36,173 nucleotides of DNA, from NCBI GenBank assembly GCA_900314975.1, contig OMXI01000043.1, positions 1 to 36,173 on the forward strand, read 5' to 3'. Position numbers and translations under genes: made by a program. Shown in pieces: positions 1 to 8,041 of this stretch. Position 1 is the first letter of the stretch. Every line of letters begins with the position of its first letter. This DNA comes from an uncultured Eubacteriales bacterium. Lineage in GTDB: Bacteria; Bacillota; Clostridia; Oscillospirales; Ruminococcaceae. Below the pieces are notes generated by a model. It was not told where the DNA came from. It did not search any database and saw nothing but the letters and a program-made list of their open reading frames with translations.

Positions 1-1
1 G

Positions 2-298
2 CTTGATATTGGCGACAGGGTAAAGCACTACCCAGCCGAGCTTTCGGGCGGTCAGCAGCAAAGGGCAGCAATAGCCCGCGCACTTATCAACGACCCCGAC
101 GTTATCCTCTGCGACGAGCCGACAGGCAACCTCGACAAGAAATCGGGTGAGGAAGTAATGAACCTGCTGAAAAAGCTGAATCAAGAGCAGAACAAGACAG
201 TTATCATCGTCACCCACGACAGCGATATCGCCGCGCAGTGCAGCCGAATTATCGAGTTGAGCGACGGCACAGTAAAAGCCGCAAATGTGAGCAGCTGA
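2..298 (+). CDS. ABC transporter ATP-binding protein, C-terminal fragment
   Basis: This is the last 98 codons of an ABC ATPase, cut by the window edge. The fragment shows the signature LSGGQQQR, a Walker B (VILCDEP) followed by TGNLD, and the H-loop histidine in IIVTHD, so the missing part is the N-terminal half with Walker A. The TGNLD and Gln-rich signature are typical of the LolD/MacB/BceA class that works with FtsX-type permeases. It stops at TGA only 18 bases before the stop of the opposing gene, so two operons converge here. It is clearly paralogous to the ATPase at 1232-1897 on the other strand, so this locus carries two similar exporters back to back. The substrate cannot be told from the fragment. 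Confidence 0.93.
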   Translation, partial: LDIGDRVKHYPAELSGGQQQRAAIARALINDPDVILCDEPTGNLDKKSGEEVMNLLKKLNQEQNKTVIIVTHDSDIAAQCSRIIELSDGTVKAANVSS

Positions 299-316
299 TA
301 CTGCCTGCGCCGATGT

Positions 317-760
317 TCATTCACCGCTGTATATTTGTATATCCGTACTGCCCGCAGCACTGTCATCACTGTCAATAAAATAGTTCAGCACCTTTTCATC
401 ATCGGGTATCTGCACCACTATCTCGTTATCGCCGCTTCCTTTCGGGCGGTAGTGTATTATATACCCACCGTCTGTTTTTTCAACATCATCAGGCGAAGCG
501 GGTTCACCGTTTATCACTATGCCGCTGGGTTTCTTTTCTTCCTTTTTGCCGATAATATGCCCTACAATGCTCTCGTCCGTAGCCGCATAGCAGATAATAT
601 CCGCAATCAGCGTCATTATCATCGTTGCCGCAGCCGTTACCACAACCGTCACAAGCCGTTTGTGCGAGCCTTTCCTTTGGGTATCGGGTATTTCTTCAAG
701 CCTTTTATGAAGCTGTTCATCGACGGATAAACCATCGTACGCCTTCCTGTAATCGCTCAT
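317..760 (-). CDS. single-TM protein in anti-sigma position
   Basis: A 147-aa protein with a charged cytoplasmic N-terminus (residues 1-34), one membrane segment at about 36-59 and an extracytoplasmic C-terminal part rich in Asp, Glu and Gly. I recognise no domain. Its ATG overlaps the stop of the ECF sigma gene as ATGA, so it is translationally coupled to it. Location, topology and coupling are those of a membrane anti-sigma factor, and that role is inferred from context only: no zinc-binding HxxxCxxC motif is visible, so it would not be a ZAS-type anti-sigma. It is the last gene of the permease-ATPase-sigma operon. Confidence 0.8.
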   Translation of the reverse strand: MSDYRKAYDGLSVDEQLHKRLEEIPDTQRKGSHKRLVTVVVTAAATMIMTLIADIICYAATDESIVGHIIGKKEEKKPSGIVINGEPASPDDVEKTDGGYIIHYRPKGSGDNEIVVQIPDDEKVLNYFIDSDDSAAGSTDIQIYSGE

Positions 761-1245
761 AGCTCTGCCTCACCTATCCTTTCTTTAAGCATCTGCCGTG
801 CACGCATAAGCTGCGTCTGCACAGTCGTTTCCCGCCGCTTGAGTATGCCTGCTATCTGCCTTACAGACAGCTGTTCGTAGTAGTACAGATGTATAACGCT
901 GCGGTACTTTATCGGCAGCGCTCTCACCGCCGATATGACCGTAAGGCTCTGCTCGCATTCAGCTGCCGTGTCACGCAGCTGCGCGATAAACTCATCACCC
1001 GTCACGACCTTTGTTTTCCACGCCGATTTTGTGAGATTTATGCTCATATTCACCGCAATGCGTATCAGATACAGCTTTGTCTGCTGCTCATCAAGCTGTT
1101 TCCCCCTGCGGTAAAACCGCAGGAACACCTCCTGCGTGATGTCCTGCGCATCGTGCCGGTCCCTGCAGTAGTTTACCGCTATGCGAAACACCGTGTTCTC
1201 ATATTTCTCAACGCATTTTTCAAAGTAATACCTATCCATTTTCAA
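757..1245 (-). CDS. ECF-type RNA polymerase sigma-70 factor
   Basis: A 162-aa protein of normal ECF length. Region 2 spans about residues 8-72 (YENTVFRIAVNYCRDRHDAQD, with the conserved DITQEVFLRFYR stretch for core and -10 binding). Region 4 spans about 105-155 and ends in a helix-turn-helix (LSVRQIAGILKRRETTVQTQL). No sigma region 3 or extra C-terminal domain is present. Its start lies 14 bases inside the end of the upstream ABC ATPase gene, and its stop overlaps the start of the membrane protein at 317-760. The sigma probably controls its own operon, including the ABC exporter, as in envelope-stress or antibiotic-sensing ECF systems; this is inference from layout. Confidence 0.93.
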   Translation of the reverse strand: MKMDRYYFEKCVEKYENTVFRIAVNYCRDRHDAQDITQEVFLRFYRRGKQLDEQQTKLYLIRIAVNMSINLTKSAWKTKVVTGDEFIAQLRDTAAECEQSLTVISAVRALPIKYRSVIHLYYYEQLSVRQIAGILKRRETTVQTQLMRARQMLKERIGEAEL

Positions 1246-1897
1246 ATAGCCTGCCGTCCCGAATAGTCAGTATCCTGCCGCACACTCCTGCGGCAGTTTT
1301 GTCGTGTGTTATTATTATGACCGTCTGCTGTCCGTCCTGCGAAAGCTCCTTTAGCAGACCAAGCACCTCTTTGCCTGACCCTTGGTCAAGGTTGCCCGTC
1401 GGCTCGTCGCAAAGCAGCACATCAGGCTTGTTCGCAAGCGCCCTGGCAATAGCCACCCTCTGCTGCTGTCCTCCCGAAAGCTCACTCGGGTAATGTGACA
1501 GCCTGTCCGCAATGCCCAGCCTTTCGCAAAGCGACTTGAGGTAGTGCGTATCAGGCTTACCTTTCAGCGACTGCGGCAGCATAATGTTCCTCCACGCCGT
1601 CAGCTCGGGTATAAGATTAAAGAACTGAAACACAAACCCTATCCTTTGCAGCCGAAATTCTGTAAGCCTTCGCTCGCTCATATCGTATATGCTCTCACCC
1701 TCATAGCGTACCACACCACAGCTTGGCGTGTCAAGTCCGCCGAGCAGATGCAGAAGCGTTGATTTCCCCGCACCGCTTGCCCCGACTACCGCAGTCATCT
1801 CACCGCGCTGTATGTCAAAGCTCACATTGTCCAGTGCCCTGACCTCGCTCTCACCCTTGCCGTATGTCTTGCAAAGCCCTTTTACCTCTATCAGCAT
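1232..1897 (-). CDS. ABC transporter ATP-binding protein (LolD/MacB/BceA class)
   Basis: A full-length 221-aa ATPase. Walker A is GASGAGKST at 39-47, the Q-loop is FVFQFFNL at about 88-95, the signature is LSGGQQQR at 140-147, Walker B is LLCDEP at 161-166 and the switch histidine is H198. All catalytic residues are present. The TGNLD after Walker B is characteristic of ATPases that power FtsX-fold permeases by mechanotransmission rather than by ordinary transport. It starts 2 bases after the stop of the 912-aa permease and its end overlaps the sigma gene, so permease, ATPase, sigma and the membrane protein form one unit. It most likely exports or extracts a peptide, antibiotic or lipid-linked compound. 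Confidence 0.95.
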   Translation of the reverse strand: MLIEVKGLCKTYGKGESEVRALDNVSFDIQRGEMTAVVGASGAGKSTLLHLLGGLDTPSCGVVRYEGESIYDMSERRLTEFRLQRIGFVFQFFNLIPELTAWRNIMLPQSLKGKPDTHYLKSLCERLGIADRLSHYPSELSGGQQQRVAIARALANKPDVLLCDEPTGNLDQGSGKEVLGLLKELSQDGQQTVIIITHDKTAAGVCGRILTIRDGRLFENG

Positions 1898-1899
1898 TG

Positions 1900-4638
1900 T
1901 TATTCCTCCTTAAGCGCCCTTGTAATGCCTGTTTTGCTTTGCAGCATTATCGGCAGCACCGCCGCAGCCGCCGTCAGCAGCGCAAACAGCAGGGCAGTGT
2001 AAACTATCATCATCAGATACTCCCTGTTCATCAGCTTATACCTGATAAAACCGTCATACAAAAAATACTCCATAAGAACGCTGTGCGGTGTATTTGTTTC
2101 ATCAAGCAGTATTACTCCCGTGCCGTTGTCTATAACTGCAAAAGCCGCCCTTGACAGCCTGTCAAACGCATATACGGGCAACACAGAGAGCAGCCCTGCC
2201 GCTATGACAAACACTTCGTTTTGTATCACCGAAACAATGCCTATCCTTGCCTTGCTCATTCCTATCGCCCTTAACCGCGCCGCGTTTTTTCTCTGCCTTC
2301 GCAGCAGACTGTATATGCAAAGCGTTATCCCTATAATCAAAAGCACAGTCAGTAAGATCTGAAGATTTAAAAATATGTTTCTCACACCGTTTTTCTCACG
2401 CTCGTACTGTCCTTTAAGCTCCGCGGCAGAAGCGCTCTTCATACCCTTGCAGCCATTAAGCATCGCATACCAGGCTTTGTCCGCCGAGACTGTATCCGCG
2501 CTGTCATCAAGCTTCACGCAAATATCAGTGCAGTTTTTATCCAAAAGCCCCCAAGCCGAAAGCGTATCCTTTGCCACAAAAATGTTCGCCCTTGTCATTT
2601 GACAGTAATATTCTTCCTCGCTGCCTTGCTTAACTGGTATTATACCGCCTATCCTTGCCCGTATATCCTTTCTGTACCCAAAGCAATAATCCGTCCCGTT
2701 CTGCGTCTGTACAGGCGTGCCGTACTTCTGGCAGTCCTCAAGCGTTACCGCTGAAACGTCTATGTTCTGCGCGCCCTCGTTTGGCATTATCACCGAAAGT
2801 GTGATCTCGTCACCAATGTCAAAGCAGTTTTTTACACTTTCATAGCTTGCCTCACTAACAGCAATTATGCACTCTTTTCCGTCAGCAACAGCCTTTATAT
2901 CAGCACCGCTGCCAAGCTGCTCAAGCACCTTTTCATCAACCGCGGCAATCGGCGTACTTACCGCACGCTCGCTTTCGCTGTAGCCCGCTGCCGCCCACAT
3001 CTGCGGCATATCTTTGTTCAAGGTGTTGTCCGTAAGGATATGCGGCAGGTCGTCTCTTTTTGTGTCAAATATCATCATCGCCGCATTATTGACCGTACAG
3101 CATTTTATCTGCGAAATATCCGAACCGAGAGCTTGCTTAAAGCTGTCTATCTTTTCGTAGGGTATCCCGTCACCGTAACCAAGATATATGTTCGGCGAAA
3201 GCGTGCTTTCAGACTGTCTCGAAGCAGTGTAGTCCACCTTGTCCAAACCCTGCGACTGAAGCGTCCACAGCGTCTCGTTGGATTGCAGCCTGCCCGCCTC
3301 GCTTGAAAAGATAAGCCCGAAGCTCATGCACACAACTCCTATAATGATAAGCAAGCCGATAGAGAAATTGGTAAACCTCACCCCCCAGAATACCGACCGC
3401 AGCCAGCCTGCTTTTTTGAGCCTTCTGCCAACCCTGCGCCTTGCGTGCTTCAAAGCTTTTCTGCCGCTTGTCAGCTCAAGCACATTCGCACATCGGTACT
3501 TGATAATAAACATCACACATACCGTCACTACCGCCGCACCTGTCACAAGCGCGCTTGTCAGCCACGGGTCATATGTCACCTGCTTTATCAGCCCGGGTGC
3601 TGCAAACGCATCGGGCATTTTGCTGAACCGCGCTGTCAGCCTAAAAACACCCACCGCCGCAAGCATACCAAGCGGCAGTGCAGCCGCCGATACAGCAGCT
3701 ATCTCAAAAGTGAGCATAGCAAGCCGTCTGCGCTTTGACATACCTATATCAAGCAGTATCCCGCTGTTTTTCATTCTGTCCTCAAAAATGTTCACAGCCA
3801 TACGGTAAAGCGATATCACCGCGATAAGCCCGATAATTGCCGAAAACATCGGTATCAGCAGCGAGTAGGGGTCGGCATATGTTTTGCCTTTCCCGACAAG
3901 CTCTCTTATTTTATCAATGCTGTCTGCCTCACCGTATTTGAAACGGTCTGTCCCGAGAACATATCCGTAAACATATCTGCGGGAAAGGCACGCCTGAACG
4001 CCCTCAGGCAGAGCCTTTATTTCCCCGTCCACCTGACCGAAGCCCGTGTACGAGCTGCCGTTTTCAATAAAGAACGAGCTGTCAAGTACCGCATTGGGAA
4101 TGTAGCTGCCCTCGCGCGTTACTATCTCATCGCGGCGGTAGTTGTTTTGTGCGTCAAATATCCCGACAAGCCTGAACTGCTTTTTCTCACCGCCTACCTC
4201 CGCCGTGACCGTACCCTGCGCGTACGGTGCGACCCCGCAGCCCTTGCAGTATGTAAGGTCAAGTGCTATCTCGTCAGCTCTGCGCGGATATCGCCCGCGT
4301 ATCATCGCAAGATGATAGACCTTCTGCGAAAGCTCGTCACGAAACGCTATCGCAGGTACATCAAAGCCGCCCTCGACCTTTATATCATCACAGCGCATAA
4401 ACATTCCGTGTGGCAGCGCACCCTCGACCTCCTCGGCTGCCTTGGCTGTCGCAAGGTCAGTGTTTGATGCCACAATGTCATAGTCACCCTGAACGGAAAG
4501 CAGCTGTTCAAGCCTCTGCGTTTTATAGCTTCGCACTAACAGAAACATCAGCGAAAGCACGCCCGCCGCCGCAGCTATAATGAATATCAACAGACACAGC
4601 TTTACCCTGTGTCTGCACCAGTACCGTATCGATAACAT
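1900..4638 (-). CDS. FtsX-family ABC transporter permease, two FtsX domains
   Basis: A very large permease (912 aa from the chosen start). It has an N-terminal membrane segment at about 14-36, an extracytoplasmic region, a first FtsX domain at about 255-385, another TM near 430, a second extracytoplasmic region, and a second FtsX domain at about 755-905. The cytoplasmic coupling motif appears twice (GMSKRRR and AIGMSKARIG), as expected for a permease carrying both halves in one chain. I prefer the ATG at 4636-4638 over the in-frame GTG at 4645-4647, because the GTG is part of the ribosome site AGGGGGTG, which sits 6 bases before the ATG. The ATPase gene follows after 2 bases. The substrate is unknown. 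Confidence 0.92.
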   Translation of the reverse strand: MLSIRYWCRHRVKLCLLIFIIAAAAGVLSLMFLLVRSYKTQRLEQLLSVQGDYDIVASNTDLATAKAAEEVEGALPHGMFMRCDDIKVEGGFDVPAIAFRDELSQKVYHLAMIRGRYPRRADEIALDLTYCKGCGVAPYAQGTVTAEVGGEKKQFRLVGIFDAQNNYRRDEIVTREGSYIPNAVLDSSFFIENGSSYTGFGQVDGEIKALPEGVQACLSRRYVYGYVLGTDRFKYGEADSIDKIRELVGKGKTYADPYSLLIPMFSAIIGLIAVISLYRMAVNIFEDRMKNSGILLDIGMSKRRRLAMLTFEIAAVSAAALPLGMLAAVGVFRLTARFSKMPDAFAAPGLIKQVTYDPWLTSALVTGAAVVTVCVMFIIKYRCANVLELTSGRKALKHARRRVGRRLKKAGWLRSVFWGVRFTNFSIGLLIIIGVVCMSFGLIFSSEAGRLQSNETLWTLQSQGLDKVDYTASRQSESTLSPNIYLGYGDGIPYEKIDSFKQALGSDISQIKCCTVNNAAMMIFDTKRDDLPHILTDNTLNKDMPQMWAAAGYSESERAVSTPIAAVDEKVLEQLGSGADIKAVADGKECIIAVSEASYESVKNCFDIGDEITLSVIMPNEGAQNIDVSAVTLEDCQKYGTPVQTQNGTDYCFGYRKDIRARIGGIIPVKQGSEEEYYCQMTRANIFVAKDTLSAWGLLDKNCTDICVKLDDSADTVSADKAWYAMLNGCKGMKSASAAELKGQYEREKNGVRNIFLNLQILLTVLLIIGITLCIYSLLRRQRKNAARLRAIGMSKARIGIVSVIQNEVFVIAAGLLSVLPVYAFDRLSRAAFAVIDNGTGVILLDETNTPHSVLMEYFLYDGFIRYKLMNREYLMMIVYTALLFALLTAAAAVLPIMLQSKTGITRALKEE

Positions 4639-4712
4639 TTTTCGCACCCCCTGTTATTAAAACAAGTGAGCATAGAAAAATATCACAAAAGCAGCTAAAA
4701 ATTTTCCGATAA

Positions 4713-4745
4713 GCAAAAACTCCGCGGGTCAAAACCCTGCGGAGC
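4713..4745 (-). terminator. Rho-independent terminator of the arg cluster
   Basis: Read on the minus strand, a GC-rich stem (CTCCGCAGGG paired with CCCGCGGAG, one bulged base) with a short loop is followed by TTTTT. It lies 25 bases after the argF stop and separates the arg operon from the ABC/sigma operon, whose first gene starts about 75 bases further on. Confidence 0.85.
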
Positions 4746-4769
4746 TTTATCTTTATGCTTTTTGTATCC

Positions 4770-5678
4770 CTATTTTCCCATTACCTTGACCATGACCGCC
4801 TTCTGTGCGTGCAGACGGTTTTCAGCTTCTTCAAAAATCTCGTCAGCGTGTGCCTCAAATACCTTTTCGGTTATCTCTTCCTCGCGGTGTGCGGGCAGGC
4901 AGTGCTGAACCATAGCATCGGGTTTAGCCGCAGCCATTATCTCGTCATTTATCTGATAGCCCGCGAAAGCCACCTTGCGCTTTTCAGTCTCCGCTTCCTC
5001 GCCCATTGATGTCCACACGTCAGTAAACAGCACATCAGCGTCCTTTGCAGCCTCAAGCGGAACGTCCGTCATTGAGAACATATCGCCGTATCCCTTTGCA
5101 AATTCAAGCACCTGCGCGTCAGGCTGGTAGTCCTTGGGGCAGGCAACGCTCACCTGCATACCGACCTTCAAGCCGCCCACTATAAGCGAGTTCGCCATAT
5201 TGTTGCCGTCACCGATGTAGCACATCTTCAAGCCCTCAAAGCGTCCCTTGAACTCGCGTATAGTCATAAGGTCGGCAAGCACCTGGCAGGGGTGGCAGAA
5301 ATCGGTCAGACCGTTGATGATAGGGATCGAGCCGTACTGCGCAAGGTCCTCGACCTCTTTTTGCTCAAATGTGCGTATCATAATGCCGTCAATGTAGCGT
5401 GAAAGCACACGTGCCGTGTCCTGAACAGGCTCACCTCTGCCTATCTGCAAATCGCGGTTTGAAAGGAACAGCGCCTGTCCGCCGAGCTGATACATACCCG
5501 TCTCGAACGAAACTCTCGTTCTTGTCGAAGACTTCTGGAATATCATACCCAGAGTCTTGCCCTTGAGTATCTTGTGTTCGATACCGTTCTTGTTCTCGTA
5601 TTTGAGCTGGTCTGCAAGGTTGAGTATGTCGATTATCTCCTCTTTTGAAAGGTCAAGTAATTTCAGTAAATGCTTCAT
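4770..5678 (-). CDS. argF: ornithine carbamoyltransferase
   Basis: Transfers a carbamoyl group from carbamoyl phosphate to ornithine to make citrulline, the sixth step of arginine synthesis, in the cytoplasm. The 302-aa length is normal. The carbamoyl-phosphate loop SSTRTR is at 50-55, HPCQ at 129-132, the ornithine-binding DVWTSMG at 220-226 and the catalytic HCLPAHR at 259-265; ENRLHAQ near the C-terminus is also family-typical. It begins 14 bases after argD behind an AAGGAGG ribosome site and is the last gene of the arg cluster, followed by a clear terminator. Position next to argD and argB supports an anabolic rather than a catabolic (arcB) role. Confidence 0.97.
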   Translation of the reverse strand: MKHLLKLLDLSKEEIIDILNLADQLKYENKNGIEHKILKGKTLGMIFQKSSTRTRVSFETGMYQLGGQALFLSNRDLQIGRGEPVQDTARVLSRYIDGIMIRTFEQKEVEDLAQYGSIPIINGLTDFCHPCQVLADLMTIREFKGRFEGLKMCYIGDGNNMANSLIVGGLKVGMQVSVACPKDYQPDAQVLEFAKGYGDMFSMTDVPLEAAKDADVLFTDVWTSMGEEAETEKRKVAFAGYQINDEIMAAAKPDAMVQHCLPAHREEEITEKVFEAHADEIFEEAENRLHAQKAVMVKVMGK

Positions 5679-5692
5679 TTTTGTTGTCCTCC

Positions 5693-6874
5693 TTAATCGT
5701 CAAGTATGTCTTTGAGAATTTTCATTCCCTTTTCAATGTTTTCATCACTGATGTTCAAAGGCGGCAAAAAGCGCAGCTTATCCTTTGCCGTAAGTATCAA
5801 AAGCCCATTCTGCGCGCACTTTACAAGTATATCCGCAGCCTTTTTGGTCTTTAGCCTTATGCCGAGCATAAGCCCCATTCCGTCAACGCCCTCGACCTCG
5901 TCTATTTCCGCCAGCTTGCTTTTGAAAAGCTCTGCCTTGCGGTTTATCTCCTTGATGAAATCAGGGTTCGTGACCTTGTCAAGCACTACATTTCCACCCG
6001 CACACGCCAGCGGATTTCCGCCGAATGTCGAGCCGTGCGTACTCTTTGTCAGTACATCACAGCACTTCTCGTCAGCCAGGCACGCACCCATCGGCACACC
6101 GCCCGCGATGCCCTTTGCAAGTGTCGTGATGTTGGGCTTTACACCGAAAAGCTGTGATGTCAGCAGCGCGCCCGTTCTGCCCACGCCCGTCTGTACCTCG
6201 TCAGCAATCGTGAGAATGTCGTCTTTTGCACACTCGGCAAAAATCGCGTCAACGAACTCCTTCGTCAGCGGGCAAACGCCGCCCTCGCCCTGTACAAACT
6301 CAAACATCACCGCGCAGACCTTGCCCTTGTTCTCGGCGAGCTTGTTTTTCAAATCATCAATATCGTTCGCCTCAACGTTTACAAACCCATCTACAAACGG
6401 GAAAAAGTAGTTGTGGAAAACCTCCTGTCCCGTCGCCGAAAGGGTAGCCAGCGTTCTTCCGTGGAAAGAGTTCACCAGCGTGATGATGATGTTTCTCTGC
6501 GCGTCCTTTCCGTACTTGTCAAAGCTGTACTTTCTTGCGAGCTTTATCGCGCACTCGTTAGCCTCCGCACCCGAGTTGCCGAAAAACACCTTGCTGTAGC
6601 CCGTCGCCTCACACAGCTTTGCCGCAAAATCCGCCTGTACCTTTGTGTAGTAGTAGTTCGATGTGTGCTGTATACTGCGAGCCTGCGCGCATATCGCGTC
6701 AGCCCAGTCCTTGTCGCAGTAGCCAAGGCTGTTCGTGCCTATGCCCGAACCAAAATCAATGTACTGCTTTCCGTCCTCACCGACAGCGTTCTGCTCGCTG
6801 CCCTTGTCCAGCACAATGTCCAGACGACCGTATGTCGCCATAACATGCTCGTTGAATTTTTCGATAGTTCCCAT
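5693..6874 (-). CDS. argD: acetylornithine aminotransferase
   Basis: A PLP-dependent class III aminotransferase converting N-acetylglutamate semialdehyde to N-acetylornithine. From the ATG at 6872-6874 it has 393 residues. SGAEANE is at 101-107, the FHGRT stretch at 137-141, DEVQTG at 225-230 and the PLP lysine is K254 in LAKGIAGG. A longer reading from a TTG at 6887-6889 is possible, but that TTG overlaps the ribosome site GGAGGAG, which lies 6 bases before the ATG, so the shorter protein is preferred. It follows the 87-aa membrane protein after 19 bases and precedes argF by 14 bases. Confidence 0.96.
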   Translation of the reverse strand: MGTIEKFNEHVMATYGRLDIVLDKGSEQNAVGEDGKQYIDFGSGIGTNSLGYCDKDWADAICAQARSIQHTSNYYYTKVQADFAAKLCEATGYSKVFFGNSGAEANECAIKLARKYSFDKYGKDAQRNIIITLVNSFHGRTLATLSATGQEVFHNYFFPFVDGFVNVEANDIDDLKNKLAENKGKVCAVMFEFVQGEGGVCPLTKEFVDAIFAECAKDDILTIADEVQTGVGRTGALLTSQLFGVKPNITTLAKGIAGGVPMGACLADEKCCDVLTKSTHGSTFGGNPLACAGGNVVLDKVTNPDFIKEINRKAELFKSKLAEIDEVEGVDGMGLMLGIRLKTKKAADILVKCAQNGLLILTAKDKLRFLPPLNISDENIEKGMKILKDILDD

Positions 6875-6893
6875 TTTACTCTCCTCCAATCAC

Positions 6894-7157
6894 TTATCTT
6901 CTGAAAAAGATAAGCACCGTTATCGCAATTATACATACCCCGTATACAAGCACCATAAACAGCCTTGCCAGCCTTTTCTTTCGTATGCACGAATCCACCA
7001 GCATCGAGATAAGCGCCGCGTACGCAAGTATGTAGTAAAATATATCGCTTACCGCCGTAAACCTTGAAAGCACTCCCAGCCCCAGCGCCGCAATAAGACA
7101 GCATAGGGTGACAATGCTTGTTATCTTCAGGGCGGTCTTTCTGCTTTTTTCGTCCAT
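6894..7157 (-). CDS. 87-aa three-TM membrane protein between argB and argD
   Basis: A small hydrophobic protein with likely membrane segments at about 11-31, 37-57 and 65-85 and positively charged ends. I recognise no family. It is in the sense direction of the arg cluster, 21 bases after argB and 19 bases before argD, so it is probably a real cluster member. No ribosome-binding site precedes its ATG; instead a TGATATAAT extended -10 element ends 6 bases before the ATG, which would put the transcript start at the A of the ATG. It could help amino-acid movement or simply be a passenger; no function can be assigned. Confidence 0.7.
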   Translation of the reverse strand: MDEKSRKTALKITSIVTLCCLIAALGLGVLSRFTAVSDIFYYILAYAALISMLVDSCIRKKRLARLFMVLVYGVCIIAITVLIFFRR

Positions 7158-7163
7158 ATGCGT

Positions 7164-7172
7164 ATTATATCA
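7164..7172 (-). promoter_or_regulatory. extended -10 promoter, possibly giving a leaderless mRNA
   Basis: On the minus strand TG-A-TATAAT is an exact extended -10 element. It is followed by six bases and then the ATG of the 87-aa gene, so the expected transcription start coincides with the start codon. No good -35 is present at 17 bases (CGCAGT), which is tolerable for extended -10 promoters. It would also give argD and argF an internal promoter. Confidence 0.5.
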
Positions 7173-7178
7173 GATGCC

Positions 7179-8036
7179 TTAAATGAACTGCGTGCCGATA
7201 CCCTCGTTGGTAAGCAGCTCGATAAGTATCGAGTGAGGTATCCGTCCGTCAATGATAGATGTCTTTCTGACGCCTCGTCTGACCGCCTCCACGCAGCAGT
7301 CTATCTTTGGAATCATACCGCCGCTGATAATGCCCTTCTTTTTGAGGTACGGCACCTCGCTGACGTTGACCGTCGGTATCAGTGTCGAGTCATCGTCCTT
7401 GTCCTCAAGCAGACCCACAATATCCGTCATAAGAATAAGGTTTTCAGCGCGCAGACACGCCGCAATTCTCGAAGCTGCCGTGTCAGCGTTTATGTTGTAG
7501 CTCTGACCGTCCTCGCCTATGCCGACTGTCGAGATTATCGGCACATACCCGTTGTTCAGCGCGTCAATAATAGGCTTTGTCGTTATCTTTTTGATGTCGC
7601 CCACATACCCAAGGTCAACATCACCCGTCAGCTTCTGCGCAACTATCATCTGACCGTCACAGCCGCAAAGACCCAGCGCCTTGCCGCCGTGCATCTGAAG
7701 CGAGCTTACAAGCTCCTTGTTCACCTTGCCGCAAAGCACCATCTTTACAATGTCGATAGTCTCCTCGTCAGTGTATCGCAGACCGCCGATAAACTTGCTT
7801 TCCTTGCCCACTCTTTTGAGCATAGCGTTTATCTCAGGTCCGCCGCCGTGAACCAGTACGACCTTTATCCCGACCATGCTTAAAAGCACAATGTCGTTCA
7901 TTACCGCGTCTTTAAGCTCACCGTTAGTCATAGCGTTTCCGCCGTACTTCACCACAACTATCTTGTCGTGGTATTTCTGAATGTACGGCAAAGCGTCAAT
8001 AAGTACCTGCGAGCGCATGTTGTTTTTCAGTTCCAT
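7179..8036 (-). CDS. argB: acetylglutamate kinase
   Basis: Phosphorylates N-acetylglutamate with ATP, the second and usually controlled step of arginine synthesis. At 285 aa it is full length. Visible are K30 in KYGGNAM, the nucleotide/substrate loop HGGGPE at 63-68, NINAD at 181-185 and ISGGMIPK at 237-244. The first 20 residues (SQVLIDALPYIQKY) match the N-terminal helix that, in known enzymes of this family, makes the ring-shaped hexamer of arginine-inhibited kinases. Since argJ in the same cluster gives the cyclic pathway, feedback by arginine at this enzyme is expected; that is inference. It follows the 290-aa membrane protein after 5 bases. Confidence 0.97.
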   Translation of the reverse strand: MELKNNMRSQVLIDALPYIQKYHDKIVVVKYGGNAMTNGELKDAVMNDIVLLSMVGIKVVLVHGGGPEINAMLKRVGKESKFIGGLRYTDEETIDIVKMVLCGKVNKELVSSLQMHGGKALGLCGCDGQMIVAQKLTGDVDLGYVGDIKKITTKPIIDALNNGYVPIISTVGIGEDGQSYNINADTAASRIAACLRAENLILMTDIVGLLEDKDDDSTLIPTVNVSEVPYLKKKGIISGGMIPKIDCCVEAVRRGVRKTSIIDGRIPHSILIELLTNEGIGTQFI

Positions 8037-8041
8037 TTTCC

